A stretch of 64,000 nt of DNA from Lobosporangium transversale (GCF_002105155.1 NW_019028983.1:186001-250000), one strand, 5' to 3'; numbered from the stretch's first letter, positions 1 to 13,287 are shown. Numbers and translations are program-made. Notes: generated from the sequence alone by a model not told the origin.

Positions 1-1039
1 GCGCAGATCTTCCACAAAGTAAGGCTTTGCCTTTGGGAAGAAGACTTGGTTGATAAAGTAGGCGAAATCAACTGAGCCACCACCATTGTTGGTCATGTCC
101 AAAATCAGTTTCTTACATCCTCCATCACGCAACTTCTCAAGGCCTTCGATGAACTGCAGATAATCGGAGGGATCAAACTTGTAGTAGGCAGCTTCTTCAG
201 AGGCAATCACAGCAACACAGGCATTGGACTTGTTGATTCTGTAGAACGCAGTGGTGGCAGTGAGCAAGATCTCTTTGGCCTTCGAGATCACCTGGATAGG
301 ACCAACACGACCATTCTTGCCACCGCCGGGCAACTGAATCCTACCACGCTCACGGAAAAGAGTCGTGGCAGGGACCTCGTTCACACGATAGTTAAGACCC
401 TGAGTGGTTGCGTTGTTAGCGGTCCTGCTAAGGCGGTTGTTATAAGGCGACAGGGGAGCTGCGCACTGAACGTCCCAGTAAGTCTTTGTATCCCGGAATG
501 TATGGAACTCGAATGCATCTGCGGGCTTGACAATCCAAGGAACAGTCAACTTCTGAGGGGCACCACTAGCGCACTGGATCGTATAATCCATTGAGTTCTT
601 CTTAGGAACCTCCCAGCGACTCGCAAAGCCGCCGGGACTGATCAACCATTCATTGTACCAGGATGTGCTGGCAAGAGCATCATTAAGACGCACACCGGGA
701 TCCTTAGAGATTGCAGAGGTGCGATCAGCAAAGTCCTGGACGGCCTTAAGAGCAGGCACGCCATCAATTTCGGTGACAATACAGTCTGTCAATGCTGTCT
801 TGGGAACGCCCTCCTGAGTGTCATCTGCAAAGAAGACACGGATGTTCTGGACATCATTAACAACAGGGGCATAGAGAGAGATGGGCTGAAGGAATTTTGC
901 AGTGTGGTAACAATCGCCTATAAAAGAATTAAAAAAAAAAAAACGCAGAGGGAAAAACCGTTAATAAACAGAAACAAAAAATCATGTCTCATAGCCCCCC
1001 CAATGCCCGTCTGGAAGGCTAATGTTTAAAAATAGTTGC

Positions 1040-1070
<31 letters not shown>

Positions 1071-1594
1071 CGAAGTGATCGCCCTTTTTCATTTCATTTT
1101 CATTTAAAAAAAAACAGAATAAAATGATCTTTACTTCGATAGGCCAAGTGTCCATCGTTGGCAGAGAAAGTGAGGTAGGTCAAAGCCATATTGAAGTCAT
1201 AATCATTCTTCCACTTGGTTCGCCGAATCTTTTTCAATTCAGCCAACAGATCAACTCTAGGAGTCTTGAAGGGAGCGCCATGAGCCTCTTTTGCATTGTC
1301 GATAAAGGCGTAAAAGTTGCCAATGGCGCTCTCAACCGACGTCAAAATCTTTTCTGCTACCTCTGGCTTGAATGTTTGAGCACGATAACAGTCTCGCACT
1401 GTGTTGAACTTCAAGATAGAATCAGAGTTCTTGCCCTGAGCCGCCAAATCTGCACAAGGGTCACGAGCTTTTGGAGGTGGGGTTGGAGTAGTTGTGGCCT
1501 TGCTACCAGAGACCTTAGTCGTACTAACAGGAGCTGCGTTGGTGGACACAACACAGAGGGCGATAGCCACGGAGATGATGGTGGTGAACTTCAT
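1..1594 (-). CDS. Secreted S41 (CPAF-like) peptidase, partial
   Basis: Two exons are visible: 1135-1594 (start) and 1-917, which runs off the window so the C-terminus is missing. The 217-nt intron (918-1134) is phase 1 and holds a T run at 1040-1068. The protein starts MKFTTIISVAIALC, a clear signal peptide ending near AAPVS, then a Thr/Pro linker. The conserved NDGHLAY near the end of exon 1 and TNNGGGSVD near position 90 match the catalytic His and Ser environments of CPAF-type S41 proteases; the third triad residue would lie beyond the edge. By family it is a secreted serine endopeptidase of the kind common in Mortierella-like fungi. The ATG at 1594 is preferred over an upstream in-frame start because the signal peptide begins there. 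Substrate unknown. Confidence 0.85.
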
Positions 1595-3847
1595 AATCGA
1601 ATGATGTGGGAGGGATTTTTTAGGGTAATAATGTATATGCTGTGAAAGCGGTAGTGGAGAAAGTGGGTGAAGATCCAAACAGTCTGTAGGAGAAGGGAGG
1701 AGAAGCCGTTAAAGGAATTGGAAACGGTTAAATTGCGTTGCGTTTGTGTAAGTGAATGACAATTAGACCCTGACAAGGGCTGGAAGGGGGCGATAGAGAG
1801 GGAGGAGACAAAGACGGAACCAAGTCGGTTGCGTCGTGGTGAGATGAATGAGAGGGAGGGGGAGGAAGGAAGAAGGGAAAGGAAAGAAGGGAAAATGAAA
1901 AATGTTCAAATAGTTGGAAGGGTTGGTAGAAAGCATTGCCTTTATATGATACGAGAGCCAACTTTATGATTGTAAGCCCCGGAACGATGTTTTATTATAA
2001 TTATAGTCCCAAGTTTCTCTTGAACGAATAAACCCCATGTTCTGACTATTGACAATGGCAAAATCAACTAATCTCAAAGACAAGGAAGGGCTCTCTATTT
2101 TTCCCTTCCCTTGCAAATCCATATATATATCTATTCTATTTTGCCGCACTCCTGCTTCTGCTTTGAAAATTATGAACCGTTTTAGTTTCATTGTCTTGCA
2201 TCAGCAAATATGGTCGAGAATATTATTTGATACAAACCATTCTCGTCAGCAAATTACAACCATTGCATGGCATAGTATAGTATATATGGCGGGAAAACAC
2301 TATAAAGGATCTAGAGAGAAAGACTTGAAAAAGGATTGGAGATGTTGTCTTGAGATTTGAAATTAGAGTTCCCAGGAACTAAAATAAATATTGATGCAAG
2401 GGCAGAAATGATTTAAAATGTGTAAGTTCATTGGACATGTGTAATACACACCTTTACTCTGGTTCTTCCATGGAAAAATTACCAAGATGGGTACATCTTC
2501 TTGTACCTTTGATGTTCACACTAGGGTTATGATTAATATTCATATTTTATCATTTGGCTACAAACAAACACCGACGGACGCCGTTATGCAATATTGCCAA
2601 TTTTCTTTACTCTCAGGGTCTGTAGAGCCCCTACTTTTTAGAAACGAACAACTGTTGAATTGTTAAAATGAGGCTATAGACTAAGGGCTAAAAGACGAGA
2701 GCCAACAATTATACACGCTGCAGGGTAATTTATGGAAAAACATTCACATAAAAGAATAGAAAAAAAAAAAAAAAAAAAAAAACACTTCACACACATGCTG
2801 CTTGGGCTCCGTTTCTATGGACAATAAAAGGGGCCTGGTTGCTAATTGCACATTCATATCTCCATATTTCTCTGATACAAAAGAGTCTAGCCTTGTTCTT
2901 GTTATTTAACAATATGTATGCACATGTGCAACATTCGCTGGGTGTTTCTTATTTGATGATTGCTCTTCCCCACGAAGCCAGACTTGTGTTTATTACTTGT
3001 TGCACAAAACTATGCAAGGGAGGCCCTTTCAGGTACGAAAGGCAAAATAAACACCATTCTAACCTTGTCTACATTTCTCGTGTTTCCTTGACGCCCATGG
3101 AGCTGCATTCAGATATATATATATATATATATATTTATCTACTTGTTTTTATTTGGATGTTATAAGTGAACAAGAAATGTATAGATAACAGGTTACAACG
3201 TCAAAGCCACTCATACTCTGCATGAAGAATGAGAACAACGAGACAGGCTTGCAAGTAGCGAACAGCGCTAGAGTTAAAGTTGCTATTCAATACAATTCAA
3301 TTTTCGTAGTAGTCTATTTGATCAATTTAATGAATATAAGAGATCATTTGAGAAAAGAATATGTCTAATGCCGCTTTATGAAAGTTCTTTGCAAGGCTTA
3401 CAGAAGCCAAAAGATCAATACCCGTTTGGAGCCACATTGCGTTTTTTTTTTTTTTTTTTTTTTTTTTTTACGTCTTGAGCTCATTCTTAACCGTATCCCA
3501 TGGATCTGGTATGAAACTTCACTCCTCCTGTCAAAACGAATGAGGATGTTCATGAATATAAATATTGTATTACTCTTCATGATACATGGGCCTCGCGAAA
3601 GCAAACATGAGACACTTCAGCCTTCTATTACTCATAAAATAAAGGTATTTTTATAATAAAAACTTTTTTTTTTTTTTTTTTTTTTGTAATATGTGTTTCT
3701 GCAATCTGTGCTAAACTGTGTCTGTCCAATACCACCATAAACAAAAAGGACACCATAAACAAGCTATATATCCTAAAACTAACGCTTCCATCATATTTAA
3801 TTCATTATCCGTGTTCATTCCAACAAGAAATAATAATAAAAATCTCA
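1595..3847. other. Intergenic, no gene recognised
   Basis: Short ORFs here show no family likeness and no splice-linked continuation. The stretch holds the promoter side of the S41 peptidase (pyrimidine-rich on the minus strand), A/T runs at about 2760-2781, 3443-3469 and 3664-3685, and an (AT)n microsatellite at 3113-3135. Confidence 0.6.
3113..3135. repeat. (AT)n microsatellite
   Basis: About eleven uninterrupted AT units in intergenic DNA. Confidence 0.9.
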
Positions 3848-4376
3848 TTACTGGGGAAGCTCAAACTTGGCGCCCTTCAACACTCTATAGAGCATGTCAT
3901 AAAAAAGCAAAGATCAGAGAGTGCACTATGGTATATACAGTTTTTTCATATGACTCATGAAAGGACAACTAGTGTGACGTGACTTACTTTGTGAAGTAGA
4001 TGAAGAAGAAATCACAGTAAAGTCCGGTCTGGATTGTTCCTGCAATCCAGACGATCCAGTCAACATAACCCTCAGTGAAGTAACGATAAATCCAATTGAC
4101 CAAGTACAAGGCACGATAAGCACCAAGAGCAAATAAGTAATGCGTCGTGATCACTTCGGCCTCTCCTGTCTTCGTAAGCATGAAGAGTTGAGGCAAAATG
4201 GCAACTGCTTCCAGATAGACAGAGAATGTCCACAGGACCTATGTAGTCAAGTTTATGTATTTTTTTATAATGCGTGGAGGATAATTAGTATGAAGTGAAA
4301 TAAACAAGATAATGGTGGGTTGCTAATGTTTGAATTTCGAGAAGTAAAGGTATCACTCTCCGAATCGTATTTTTCG

Positions 4377-4415
<39 letters not shown>

Positions 4416-5276
4416 GGCATGCACTTCTTGGCTTCTTTCCTTCCTTTCTCTCTCATAAAACGCCTCTGATCCTCAAATATATACTGCAAAGTCCCTGAAG
4501 CCCTGAGGTATATTTTTCCTTGGGTCATAGAGAAATTTCTGTTGATGACCTTGACCTGACTCTTTCTTATTTTCTCCTCATTTCCCGTTCATTTCCTCAT
4601 ATCGACACGATACACGGTAACTAAGCATGACACCCTCTATCAGTTTTGTTGTTGTTTATAATTGTTGGCATTGTCTTTTTCATAATTAAGCTTACCTCCT
4701 GGAAAGTAAAGGCATAGTTAGCAATCAAAGCCAAAAGGGCGGCACCTCCAATGATATACTGAACTTGGAAAGTATCAAGACGAGGATCATTTGTTGCCTT
4801 GAACTTGACCTTCATCAAGTAAACAATGTACAATGACGAGGTAATGAAGAAGATCTTCATGGACGTGTTATAAAGCGAGAGGAAGTTCGTGACAAGATCA
4901 GTATATCTTGTTAAAAACACAGTTGCATATAGGGCTTGTGTCTTGAAAGAGATTCCTAAAAAGAAAATAATATTATAAAAAAAATAAAAAAAAAAGTTTA
5001 GTGCATGATCGTCCAAAGAATCATTATCTTCTTTCTAACGGCTATTCTTTTTCATTTGCAAATAGAGCAATCAATATAGGGGATAGATGACAAAAGTGTA
5101 TCAATGAAGAGGTTTTCTTTTCTTTTCTTCTTTTCTCTTTTCTTTTTTTTTTTTTTTTTTTTTTTTTCTTTCCTCTTCATCATACCTGCAACGGAACGTG
5201 TCTTTTGCATCTTGAGCAGCAAAATGAAGATCGATGCCAGATGCATCAGATCTGCAATCAGTCGGAACAGATTCAT
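3848..5276 (-). CDS. ERD2: ER lumen protein-retaining receptor (KDEL receptor)
   Basis: Five coding segments join cleanly: 5186-5276, 4696-4955, 3988-4238 and 3848-3884, with all introns GT-AG and frames consistent (four exons of 91, 260, 251 and 37 nt). The product is 212 aa, the usual ERD2 length. It starts [16 protein letters not shown] and has seven hydrophobic segments, including the conserved [16 protein letters not shown] stretch and [20 protein letters not shown]. It ends KGAKFELPQ, the cytosolic Lys-containing tail typical of the family. ERD2 binds escaped HDEL/KDEL proteins in the Golgi and returns them to the ER by COPI carriers. The last coding exon is only 37 nt and is easily missed by ORF-based annotation. 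The start is fixed by the family N-terminus. Confidence 0.95.
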
Positions 5277-5638
5277 ATTACGTCTCCTTCTCTTTGTGGG
5301 GTAAATAAACTATTTTTGTTAGGAATGGAGGAGGATATAAAGAGATGGAAGGGTGTTTCAGAAAATAGGACCGACCAACATTAATAATAATAAAAAAAGT
5401 ACAGCGGAAATATATTATAATAATGGAGTGTCCTTTTTGTGGATGAAGATGACTTTGAAAGGTTGAAAAGATGAGCAATCTTCGTCTTTGGCGCGCGCTT
5501 TCGCCCAAACGACGTGGCAAGGCCAACAAGGAGTACATCATGTGATTAAACACGTACATACATACCCACGTATATGCACCATGTCTGTTAAAATATTACA
5601 TTTGTTGATATCTTAGTCCTTTATTTTTATTTTTTTTT

Positions 5639-5662
5639 TTTACAGTGCCGCGGCACTGTAAA
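5639..5662. repeat. Perfect 24-bp palindrome
   Basis: The left half TTTACAGTGCCG is followed directly by its exact reverse complement, with no spacer. Read as TA-CAGTGCCG/CGGCACTG-TA it looks like two abutting terminal inverted repeats inside a TA duplication, as in Tc1/mariner-type elements. A protein-binding dyad about 370 bp upstream of ERD2 is an alternative. Confidence 0.75.
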
Positions 5663-5852
5663 GTTTACAAAACAAGCACACTCTTTCCTCTCCACAGGAC
5701 CCTTTACGCCCTCCCTCTCCTTCCTTGTCCAAACCTCCTCTCGGATAATAAAACGACGAGTCAAACATGACAATTCATTTTGGGATTAGTTAATAAATAA
5801 TAAACGAAAAAATACAATGAAGTGTATATATACATATATATGTCTATATACA

Positions 5853-5900
5853 AATATTGGTATAATATTGGTATAATATATTACACATTACACATTACAC
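5853..5900. repeat. Short AT-rich tandem motifs
   Basis: The motif TATTGGTATAA occurs twice in tandem, followed by three copies of a 7-mer reading ACACATT. Confidence 0.7.
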
Positions 5901-6038
5901 TAAAATTATCAATATTTGTATATTATAATTAATTGATGCAAAAAGCGCGTAATTGTTCGACTTCGACTCCACATTCCAATGTCATGTGATGATAGTAATT
6001 GTAATGTGTATTTTTGTGCTTTGTTTTTTTTATTATTA

Positions 6039-7211
6039 TTATACACCATACTTCGCTGGCGTCTCAAAGTTCTTTGAAGTCTGAGCACACAATGCAAAGA
6101 GGAGAAGTGGGAATAGAGGTAGCAACAGGAAGCCTATGTAGCGCGTCGAATTTTGCACAATGGTTTGGGGTGAATTATAAGAATCAACCGCTGCTGCTTT
6201 TGATGATGCTCTTGAGGCTGATGCCATCTTGGATGTGGCTGAATGACCATGTGTTGACCACGGTCGAGAAAGTGGTGATCGCCCTTTCCCTTTCATTGGT
6301 CCTGAGCGAGATGAATGTGAATTAGATTGACTGGTGTATCCAGATAACTGGCTGCTCTCACTCAATTGGCTTGATCCTGATCCTGTAGAGGCCGTTCTCC
6401 TATTCCTTCGTGTAATAGACATAGCAGGAGGTGGCGACGGTGAGGGCGATGATGATGATGATAGCGAGGGTGATGGCGATGAGACTGGGGAGAAAGGCAT
6501 CCGCGGACTGCTGCAGTAGGACAGGACCGGTGAAGAAGCCAAGGAGGATTCAGACGATGGGGCATCATGCAGGAGAAGTGCAGAAATGGCGGCATTGGGA
6601 AGGATCGGCGAGCAATGGGCCATGCTGGTGCCGCTTGTGGAGGAGAACATGGAGTCAGTTGAGGATACGCTAAGTGAAGGGGAAGGCAATGCTGATGATT
6701 CGTGGGAGCTCAGACTGGATTGGCACACAGGGTCAAGGGTATTCAGGTAAGGAGAAGGAGGCGATTTATGATGGTTGGAAGAGGGGGAAGAATAGCGTTT
6801 ACTGACGCTAGCGTCGGTATACAAGTCGGATCTGGTTTTATGGATACCGTTATCACGGAGGGTGCTATTATAACTATTATTACTATTATTATTGTTGCAG
6901 ACACCCCTGTACTTTGTGTCAGAGTTTTCGAAGGTATGTTCAAAGGGATGGTAGGCAGGGTATTGGTCGGTAGAGTAAGTGCTATAGGGGTTTTGGTCAA
7001 GGCTCTGCCTAGATGAACGAGTGGGTTGGTGATGGCTGAGTTGCAGCTGTAACTGATGCTGTTGATAAGCCGCTGCCAGAGCTGAGGAATAAGTAGTGTA
7101 AGATGATGCAGAGGAAGAGCAATATCTCTGTGAGATACGTTTACGCTGGTAGACTGACGGGGTGGAGAGATCTTCAGAATAATTAGTGCGATTGAGACCT
7201 GTTGTTGCCAT
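6039..7211 (-). CDS. Ser-rich tail-anchored membrane protein, function unknown
   Basis: A single uninterrupted 390-codon frame starting MATTGLNRTNYSEDL. About 350 residues are low complexity: Ser/Tyr/Gln-rich at the N-terminus, an Asn-rich patch near residues 100-115 and Ser-Pro repeats in the middle (roughly 190-270). Near the C-terminus, STRYIGFLLLPLFPLLLFAL forms a single hydrophobic segment followed by only about 15 residues. With no signal peptide, this is the layout of a tail-anchored protein inserted post-translationally (GET pathway). Many Ser-Pro and Arg-Ser sites suggest phosphorylation. I recognise no domain. The upstream region (7212-7700) is purine-rich on the plus strand, that is, a pyrimidine-rich leader for this gene. 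Confidence 0.65.
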   Translation of the reverse strand: MATTGLNRTNYSEDLSTPSVYQRKRISQRYCSSSASSYTTYSSALAAAYQQHQLQLQLSHHQPTRSSRQSLDQNPYSTYSTDQYPAYHPFEHTFENSDTKYRGVCNNNNSNNSYNSTLRDNGIHKTRSDLYTDASVSKRYSSPSSNHHKSPPSPYLNTLDPVCQSSLSSHESSALPSPSLSVSSTDSMFSSTSGTSMAHCSPILPNAAISALLLHDAPSSESSLASSPVLSYCSSPRMPFSPVSSPSPSLSSSSSPSPSPPPAMSITRRNRRTASTGSGSSQLSESSQLSGYTSQSNSHSSRSGPMKGKGRSPLSRPWSTHGHSATSKMASASRASSKAAAVDSYNSPQTIVQNSTRYIGFLLLPLFPLLLFALCAQTSKNFETPAKYGV

Positions 7212-7540
7212 GGCTGTTGCCAGCTATTGTTTTGTGAGGAAGGAAAGTCCGTGCTTGCCTGTCGACTTTATGAAAAGTAACTGTTCAAACTGAAGTCCTG
7301 TGAAAACTGTTTGGAGACTGATAATTTCTGTTGGCTTAAAAAAGGGGACGGAGAGAGAAAGGAGAGGAAGGAAAGAGAATAGTGCAGAAAATAAAAATAG
7401 AAAGAGAAATTTATGAACTCAAAATATGCTGTTAAATTGACGCACGACAGATGATGAGAATGAAAATTAAAGGATTAAGTGATTAATGCAAATGAGAATG
7501 AGAATGAATGAATGATTAAGATTGAATAAAAATAATTATA

Positions 7541-7578
<38 letters not shown>

Positions 7579-10500
7579 TTGATAAGAAAGAAAAAAAAAA
7601 AAAACAAGAAAAAAAGAAAGAGGCGATGAATGCGTTTATGAGTGAAGTGGAATGAGTTCCGATGTGGACAAAAAGAGGGAGGGATATATTTGCTTTTATA
7701 TGAATGTCATGTAAGACATGTTACAGGATACGTTTAAAAAATAAAAGGAACCTCACAGGAATGGACGCACATGCTTATTTGATTTTGTATTTTATAATGT
7801 ACACTTTATTTTTTTTTGCTCTTTTTTTTTCTTTCTCTCCCCCATCTCCTTTCCTCTTGCATGGCCACATTTGTCTTTTTTTTTTTTCTTTCTTTCTTTA
7901 AACTCGACTATCAACAGCAACAGCGATAACAGTAACAGCAGCGATATTAGCACTAATGTGTATTATAATATGATATAATCAACATCTTCGTACTACCAGT
8001 AGCCTAGTCTTCATTATTTATAATGGTATAGGCTATAAAGCCAATATTCGATATTCGATTAACACCTGGGTCGGGGTGCACCTATAATGATGAATTTCAT
8101 GTATTTATACAGATTGTACACATGTAGTCTAAAAGAGAAGGAAACATTTGAATTCAGGACCTTCTTTCCCAAACAAACATAAAAATAAAATAAAATAAAA
8201 AAAAAGTAAACACAAACAAAACGTCGCATGCATTGCAAACGCTGCACCTTCTGGCTTGGACATTGCTTTTCGCCACATACCACGCCTGAATAGCCACCCA
8301 GACCCCCCTTTTTTCTGTTTCCGTTAGATCTTTTTTTTTATAGCTTCGCCAGCTACATCTCATTCTACAGCAGTCTATATTTATGTATAAATTATATTGT
8401 ATCCAGACACTTGGTATCGACAGAAATTGAACTCTCACACCCTTTTAAGTGTGCTATTAGGAAGCAAATAAACATCCATGTTGTGAGTGAGCTTTTTTTT
8501 TTTTTTTCTTTTTCTTTTTTGTACAAGTAAGGGCTGTGGTCATCAAAATTTTCCATTGTTGCCATGGCTCCTGCAGAGGTGTCTTAAGCACAAGCGACTG
8601 GTGTCGGACCTCTCTCTCTCTCTCTCAAAAAAAAAAAAAAAAAAAACTATAAAACTCCTTTTCCACTCAGCAGTTTTAAACCTGCATCACTCTAGGATAA
8701 TTGAACAAACGCCGAGCGGACACCAATTGATTAAAGAGAAATATATATATAATATTCTATCAAGGAATGAAGGTCGTACAGTGCGCAAATGGAAAAATGG
8801 AAAAGCTTTTTTTTTCCCTGATCGTCAAGCAAAGATATGCACCTGTTGAAAAAGTCGACCAACCATAAAAAAAAAAGACAGAAAAGAAAAAACCCTGCAG
8901 AAGAAGAAGAGGAAGAAGAGCAATTGCTTCGGTTTGTTATTGTCAGCATTTGTAATTTTGGTCATGGCTCGGCTACAGCCTCAAAAAATCGAAATAAAAA
9001 ACCTCAATTCCTTTTTTTCCGTTCTTTTTCCACGACTTGTAAAAGCACAAGAGTGGCGTCTTCTTGTTCCTCATCTGGATGCTACGCCCTTGTGATACAT
9101 GTGCCTTTCAGCAAGGTCAACAGACAACAGGCTGACTTTTAAAGTTGGAGCACCAGTGGTTGTATATAGAAATGGTGATTTCCTCCCAAAGTCGACGAAT
9201 CTGTGAACGATCAGGAAGTAGTAGAGTGAATTTTATTTTTCTTTCCCATGTTTCCCATGTTAAAGGAAAAAAAGTATAAAAAAAAAAAAAAAAAAAGTTT
9301 ACCTTTCCCGTGTACCTGGACCTAAATGATATCGCCAAAACTTACTCATGTAGGTTAAAGTGGCTAGGGATCAAAAATGGTTTCTGGACATGCAGATGCT
9401 TTGTGTCCGTGTTGTCGCGTGGTATGAATATCTGTCAGCCTCAGTCAACACGAGGCTTTTTTTTCGACTTTTCAAAGTTTAAAAAAAAGGTTTTCCGTTT
9501 TCGTTTTCTTGAGAACATCATTTGTACCGCACCTATTGAGCATTTACGATATGCTCCTTGTAGCAGCTTCCTCAAGTGCCTTTTGCACTAAGAAACATTA
9601 AGCTTTGAAGATTCTAAAATAACCATTCAAGTACATTTATATAATATGATACATATATATATTAGACTATATATATATTATGTATATATATATATATATT
9701 TACACATATATTCTTTTTATCAATATTCTTTCTCAACACAAGCGTTTCGTCTACATGTACATCGACTCTGGACTATTCTTTTTTTTTTTTGTGCGTTTGT
9801 AAGTAGTAAAATGATGCCACCATTCTAGGGGCTATTGCATTGCTCTCATTTGCATGTTTAGCTCCCTGGATCTGGCTCTCTCTTCCTTCTCACTCTTTTT
9901 AGCCTTGATAGAGATAAGAGTAAGAGCGCTTGTTGGTTATTGTGTTGACTGAGCGAAGAATAGTGAGCACAAAAGAAAAAAAAAAATCTATCACCTTATC
10001 ATTGAATACATAAGAGAGGGTGTGTGCTGAGCCTGCTACATGCACCTTTGATACAGGCCATTTCCTTTATTAGATGATCTTTTTGAGCCGTGAAAAGCAT
10101 ATATAAAAAAAAAAAGATTGATCAAGTCTGGCATTGATGAAACTAATTCCAGATCATTCATTCTACAGCATACATTCTAATGTAATCCATCCAAAATTAA
10201 ATAAATAAATAAAAAAAAAAAGCTTTTAAGGATCTGTGTGATTCAAATCAAACAGCCATGCAAGTGCCTCAAAGACGGGCAAAACAAGCCTGCTGCACCA
10301 AAATGATCAACATTGATCTTTCGCGTTTAACCATTTTGTCTCTCATCATTCCCCTTCTCCTAAAAAAGAGAGAAGAGAAATACCAGAGCAAAAAACTCGC
10401 TGCCACAATCCCCGGCTACTGACTCTCAATGGTGAAAACAGACAGGGGATGGGACAACTGACGCGATTCAAAGTTGAGGAAAAAAAAAAAAAAAAAAAAG

Positions 10501-10590
10501 CAAAAATCTTCTTTTTAAACAACATAAGTCCAGTAGCAACGTTTACCCTTAAGCAACTTAGTGGCTTGCTCTTTTTTTAGTTCTTTATGT
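7212..10590. other. 3.4-kb gene-poor interval
   Basis: No convincing coding region on either strand. It is rich in homopolymers (A run about 7544-7575, others near 8627-8646, 9280-9297 and 10481-10498) and TA microsatellite at 9650-9710. It lies between the 5' end of the tail-anchored gene and the 3' end of SPC97. Confidence 0.55.
9650..9710. repeat. TA-rich microsatellite tract
   Basis: Imperfect (TA)n runs interrupted by single-base changes. Confidence 0.8.
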
Positions 10591-11498
10591 TTACAATAGC
10601 TGGGTGCCTGGCGCCCCAACTAGAGCCAGACTTTTGCTATTCTGGTTTGTATAAAACTGGTTGTAATCTAACCTTACTACTAGACATAAAAACTGAACTG
10701 TCTCCGAAGCACTGTAAAAATTGAGCGCATCTATCAGGAGCTTGAGATGATACACGAAGCTATCCTCAAATTCGTTCAATCGCTTCATCGCCTGTTCGAT
10801 CTGTTGTCCTTGGTTCGATGGCGCTGTTGCTGCACGCTCCGGGTCCAGCTGTATCTCCATTGACATTAAAGCGCGCGTAAATCGATCAGTATAGTTGGTG
10901 AACTTGATACATGTTGACATTAACTTGGAGTAAATCTATCAATCATAGAAAAATTTGTCAACAATACTAGATCATTGTTTAAGGCACTTGATAAATAAAA
11001 AAACAGGGCTGTCACGGGGTTTACCCTCAATAGCTTCGAGTTAGTAAGCATGCACTGATTTAGGCATGTGTCCAAGAAATCGGAATGGATCTGCAAGACT
11101 TGATCTACTGTTGATACCTTGGCCAATTTAGACGCAAGATCTCGCCAGTTAGGTTCAAGTACCTCAGAGCAAACATAGTATGCAAACTGCTGCACAAAAG
11201 TCAACATCTTTGCCCGTAGCCCATACACACGTCCACGCCACGCTTTTAGTTCTCGGGATGCATCCTTCCAAACAGGTGATTTGGCATGTTCCGTCCAAGC
11301 ACTGCAAAGGACTTGTTCTCCGTGCTTAAGATAGAGTAAGTGACGGAATAGGAGCTGATATTTTGTAAGGGCCTTGCGTGAAATAACGAGAGAAACTGGG
11401 AACTTGACCGAGTAATCTAGAGTAAGTGCGTCAATGCCTATGCCAAACAATCATAGTTGTCGAAAAAGCATCAGTTAAGTCAAAAGTCCTGATTAGTA

Positions 11499-11531
<33 letters not shown>

Positions 11532-13256
11532 GTTCGTTGCCATAGAAGTTTACCTGAAATGGATCCTTTGCTCTGGATTGGAAGCTCTGTAGACGTTGCC
11601 ATTATACCCTCCATGGTGGAGCCTGTCATCATACTCGCTGCCATTTCATCCTGCCAAGCATCATATGGACCCTGTTGTAATTGGGTTTCGGCACTATTTG
11701 CTCGACTATGCGACCGTCCTTTAAAGTCTCGGAGCTTCGCAGACGCACGGTCACTCATCGATTGGCCTTGGCCTTGTGCTTCGCCCTTAATACTGATGAT
11801 TCTCAAGAGTTGATCCACTAAGCCCAAGTGGCTCATATCGACTTTAAGATCTTCTTTAAAGACATCATTGACTGTGACGGATGACGGGTTGCGGAGAACT
11901 AGGTCTAGTAGAGATTGTAGCTTGGTAAGAGATACTTCTCTCCAAGGTCGCTTCAATTCTGCAGATGCTAGATCCAGAAAGTGCGTGAAGAAGTCTGATT
12001 GGTCAAGGAAAAAATATCTCTTCATTGACCTAAAATAGTTATAGATGAAATAAAGGGGTAAATATATCTTAAATGAATAAAAAAAGTCTCCATCACATGT
12101 ATTTTAAATCTCACGATAGTCCCTACCGAAGGCGTCCAAGAAGTTGCTTGTCTTTTAACAGCAAGTCCAGGAGTTTCCTATTCGCATAATGGTATGCAGC
12201 ATCAATTGTATCCACCAGCCTGCCTCCGCTCAATGCTGCCAGAACGTCATTCCGTTCAGTGTAAGTTCCAAACTCTTGATTACTTGTCGTAGAATTGTTT
12301 TGATTTTGATTCGCGCCGGAGCCTGACAGATGAATTCCACACTCTCTGATAACATTCAAATATTTTCCTGCAAGTAAGATTTTTTGCTGTAGTGGTACTA
12401 AGAAGGAGGGTACATAGTTTTCCCGGATAGTATACCGTTGTTCCCAATATGCATCATTGAAATCTTCTTTGATACCCTCTTTGCTGACTTTACGGCTCTC
12501 TACGATCATGAATTCCTCATACGGATCTCGGATCTCTCCCTTATGAATCCATGATTCCAGCATAGCAATGTACGGTACTGATGCCTTATTTAAGAGAAAT
12601 CCATATAGTTTTTTGGTCACAGGGTCTCTGTTATGGATGATCAGATAGCGATCAGTATCTGGGTATCAACTCAGCCAAAATCATCTTTACTGTGCTCATG
12701 ATTAGATGCATACCCACTCATATTGAACATTCCAGCAGCAATAATAGCGAGGATACTGCCACCCTTGCTTTCTAAAGGAATGCCTTCATCCATTGGTTGT
12801 AGAAGTGCCTCAAACTCATCTTTTGGGGGCTCTCTCTTGCCTGCCACCCTAATCACGCCAACGAGCACATCCAGAGAGCTCAATGTCTGTAGGGTCGGTT
12901 GTATATAATACCAAAGTTTCTGAAGCGTAAAATCAGGAGACAATCGGAATTGATTCTCGAGTTGTGCAATTAAAATCAAATACTCCTATTTTAGTATTAA
13001 AAAAGAAAACCCCCCAAAATAAAAAAATATTATTTGATGCGCTGACATAATTAATAACTCTTCTACAAGGCTAGAATTAATATTATTTCCCACTCTAACC
13101 TTTAAAAGGTTTCTGATGGCTGCACACAGGGCATGGCTGACAAAGCCATACTCGAACCGCGAATGTAACTCAACGAAGGCTTCCAGAGACAAATATATTG
13201 AAGCTAATGGCAAGATCCTTGACACAAGATCCCGTAATGAAGGATCTATTTATTCC

Positions 13257-13287
<31 letters not shown>

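Larger units (their letters stand above)
5277..6038. other. Intergenic region upstream of ERD2
   Basis: No coding signal. It contains a perfect 24-bp palindrome (5639-5662) and a run of short AT-rich tandem motifs (5853-5900), described separately. Confidence 0.6.

Noticed and set aside
8837-9142. Lys- and Glu-rich ORF near 8.9 kb
   Set aside because: Composition reflects A-rich and GAA-repeat DNA; no homologous domain and no conserved splice structure.
12671-12710. A 32-nt intron in SPC97
   Set aside because: Too short for this genome, and an 86-nt intron (12628-12713) gives an ungapped match to GCP2 around SGDPVTKKLYGFLL.
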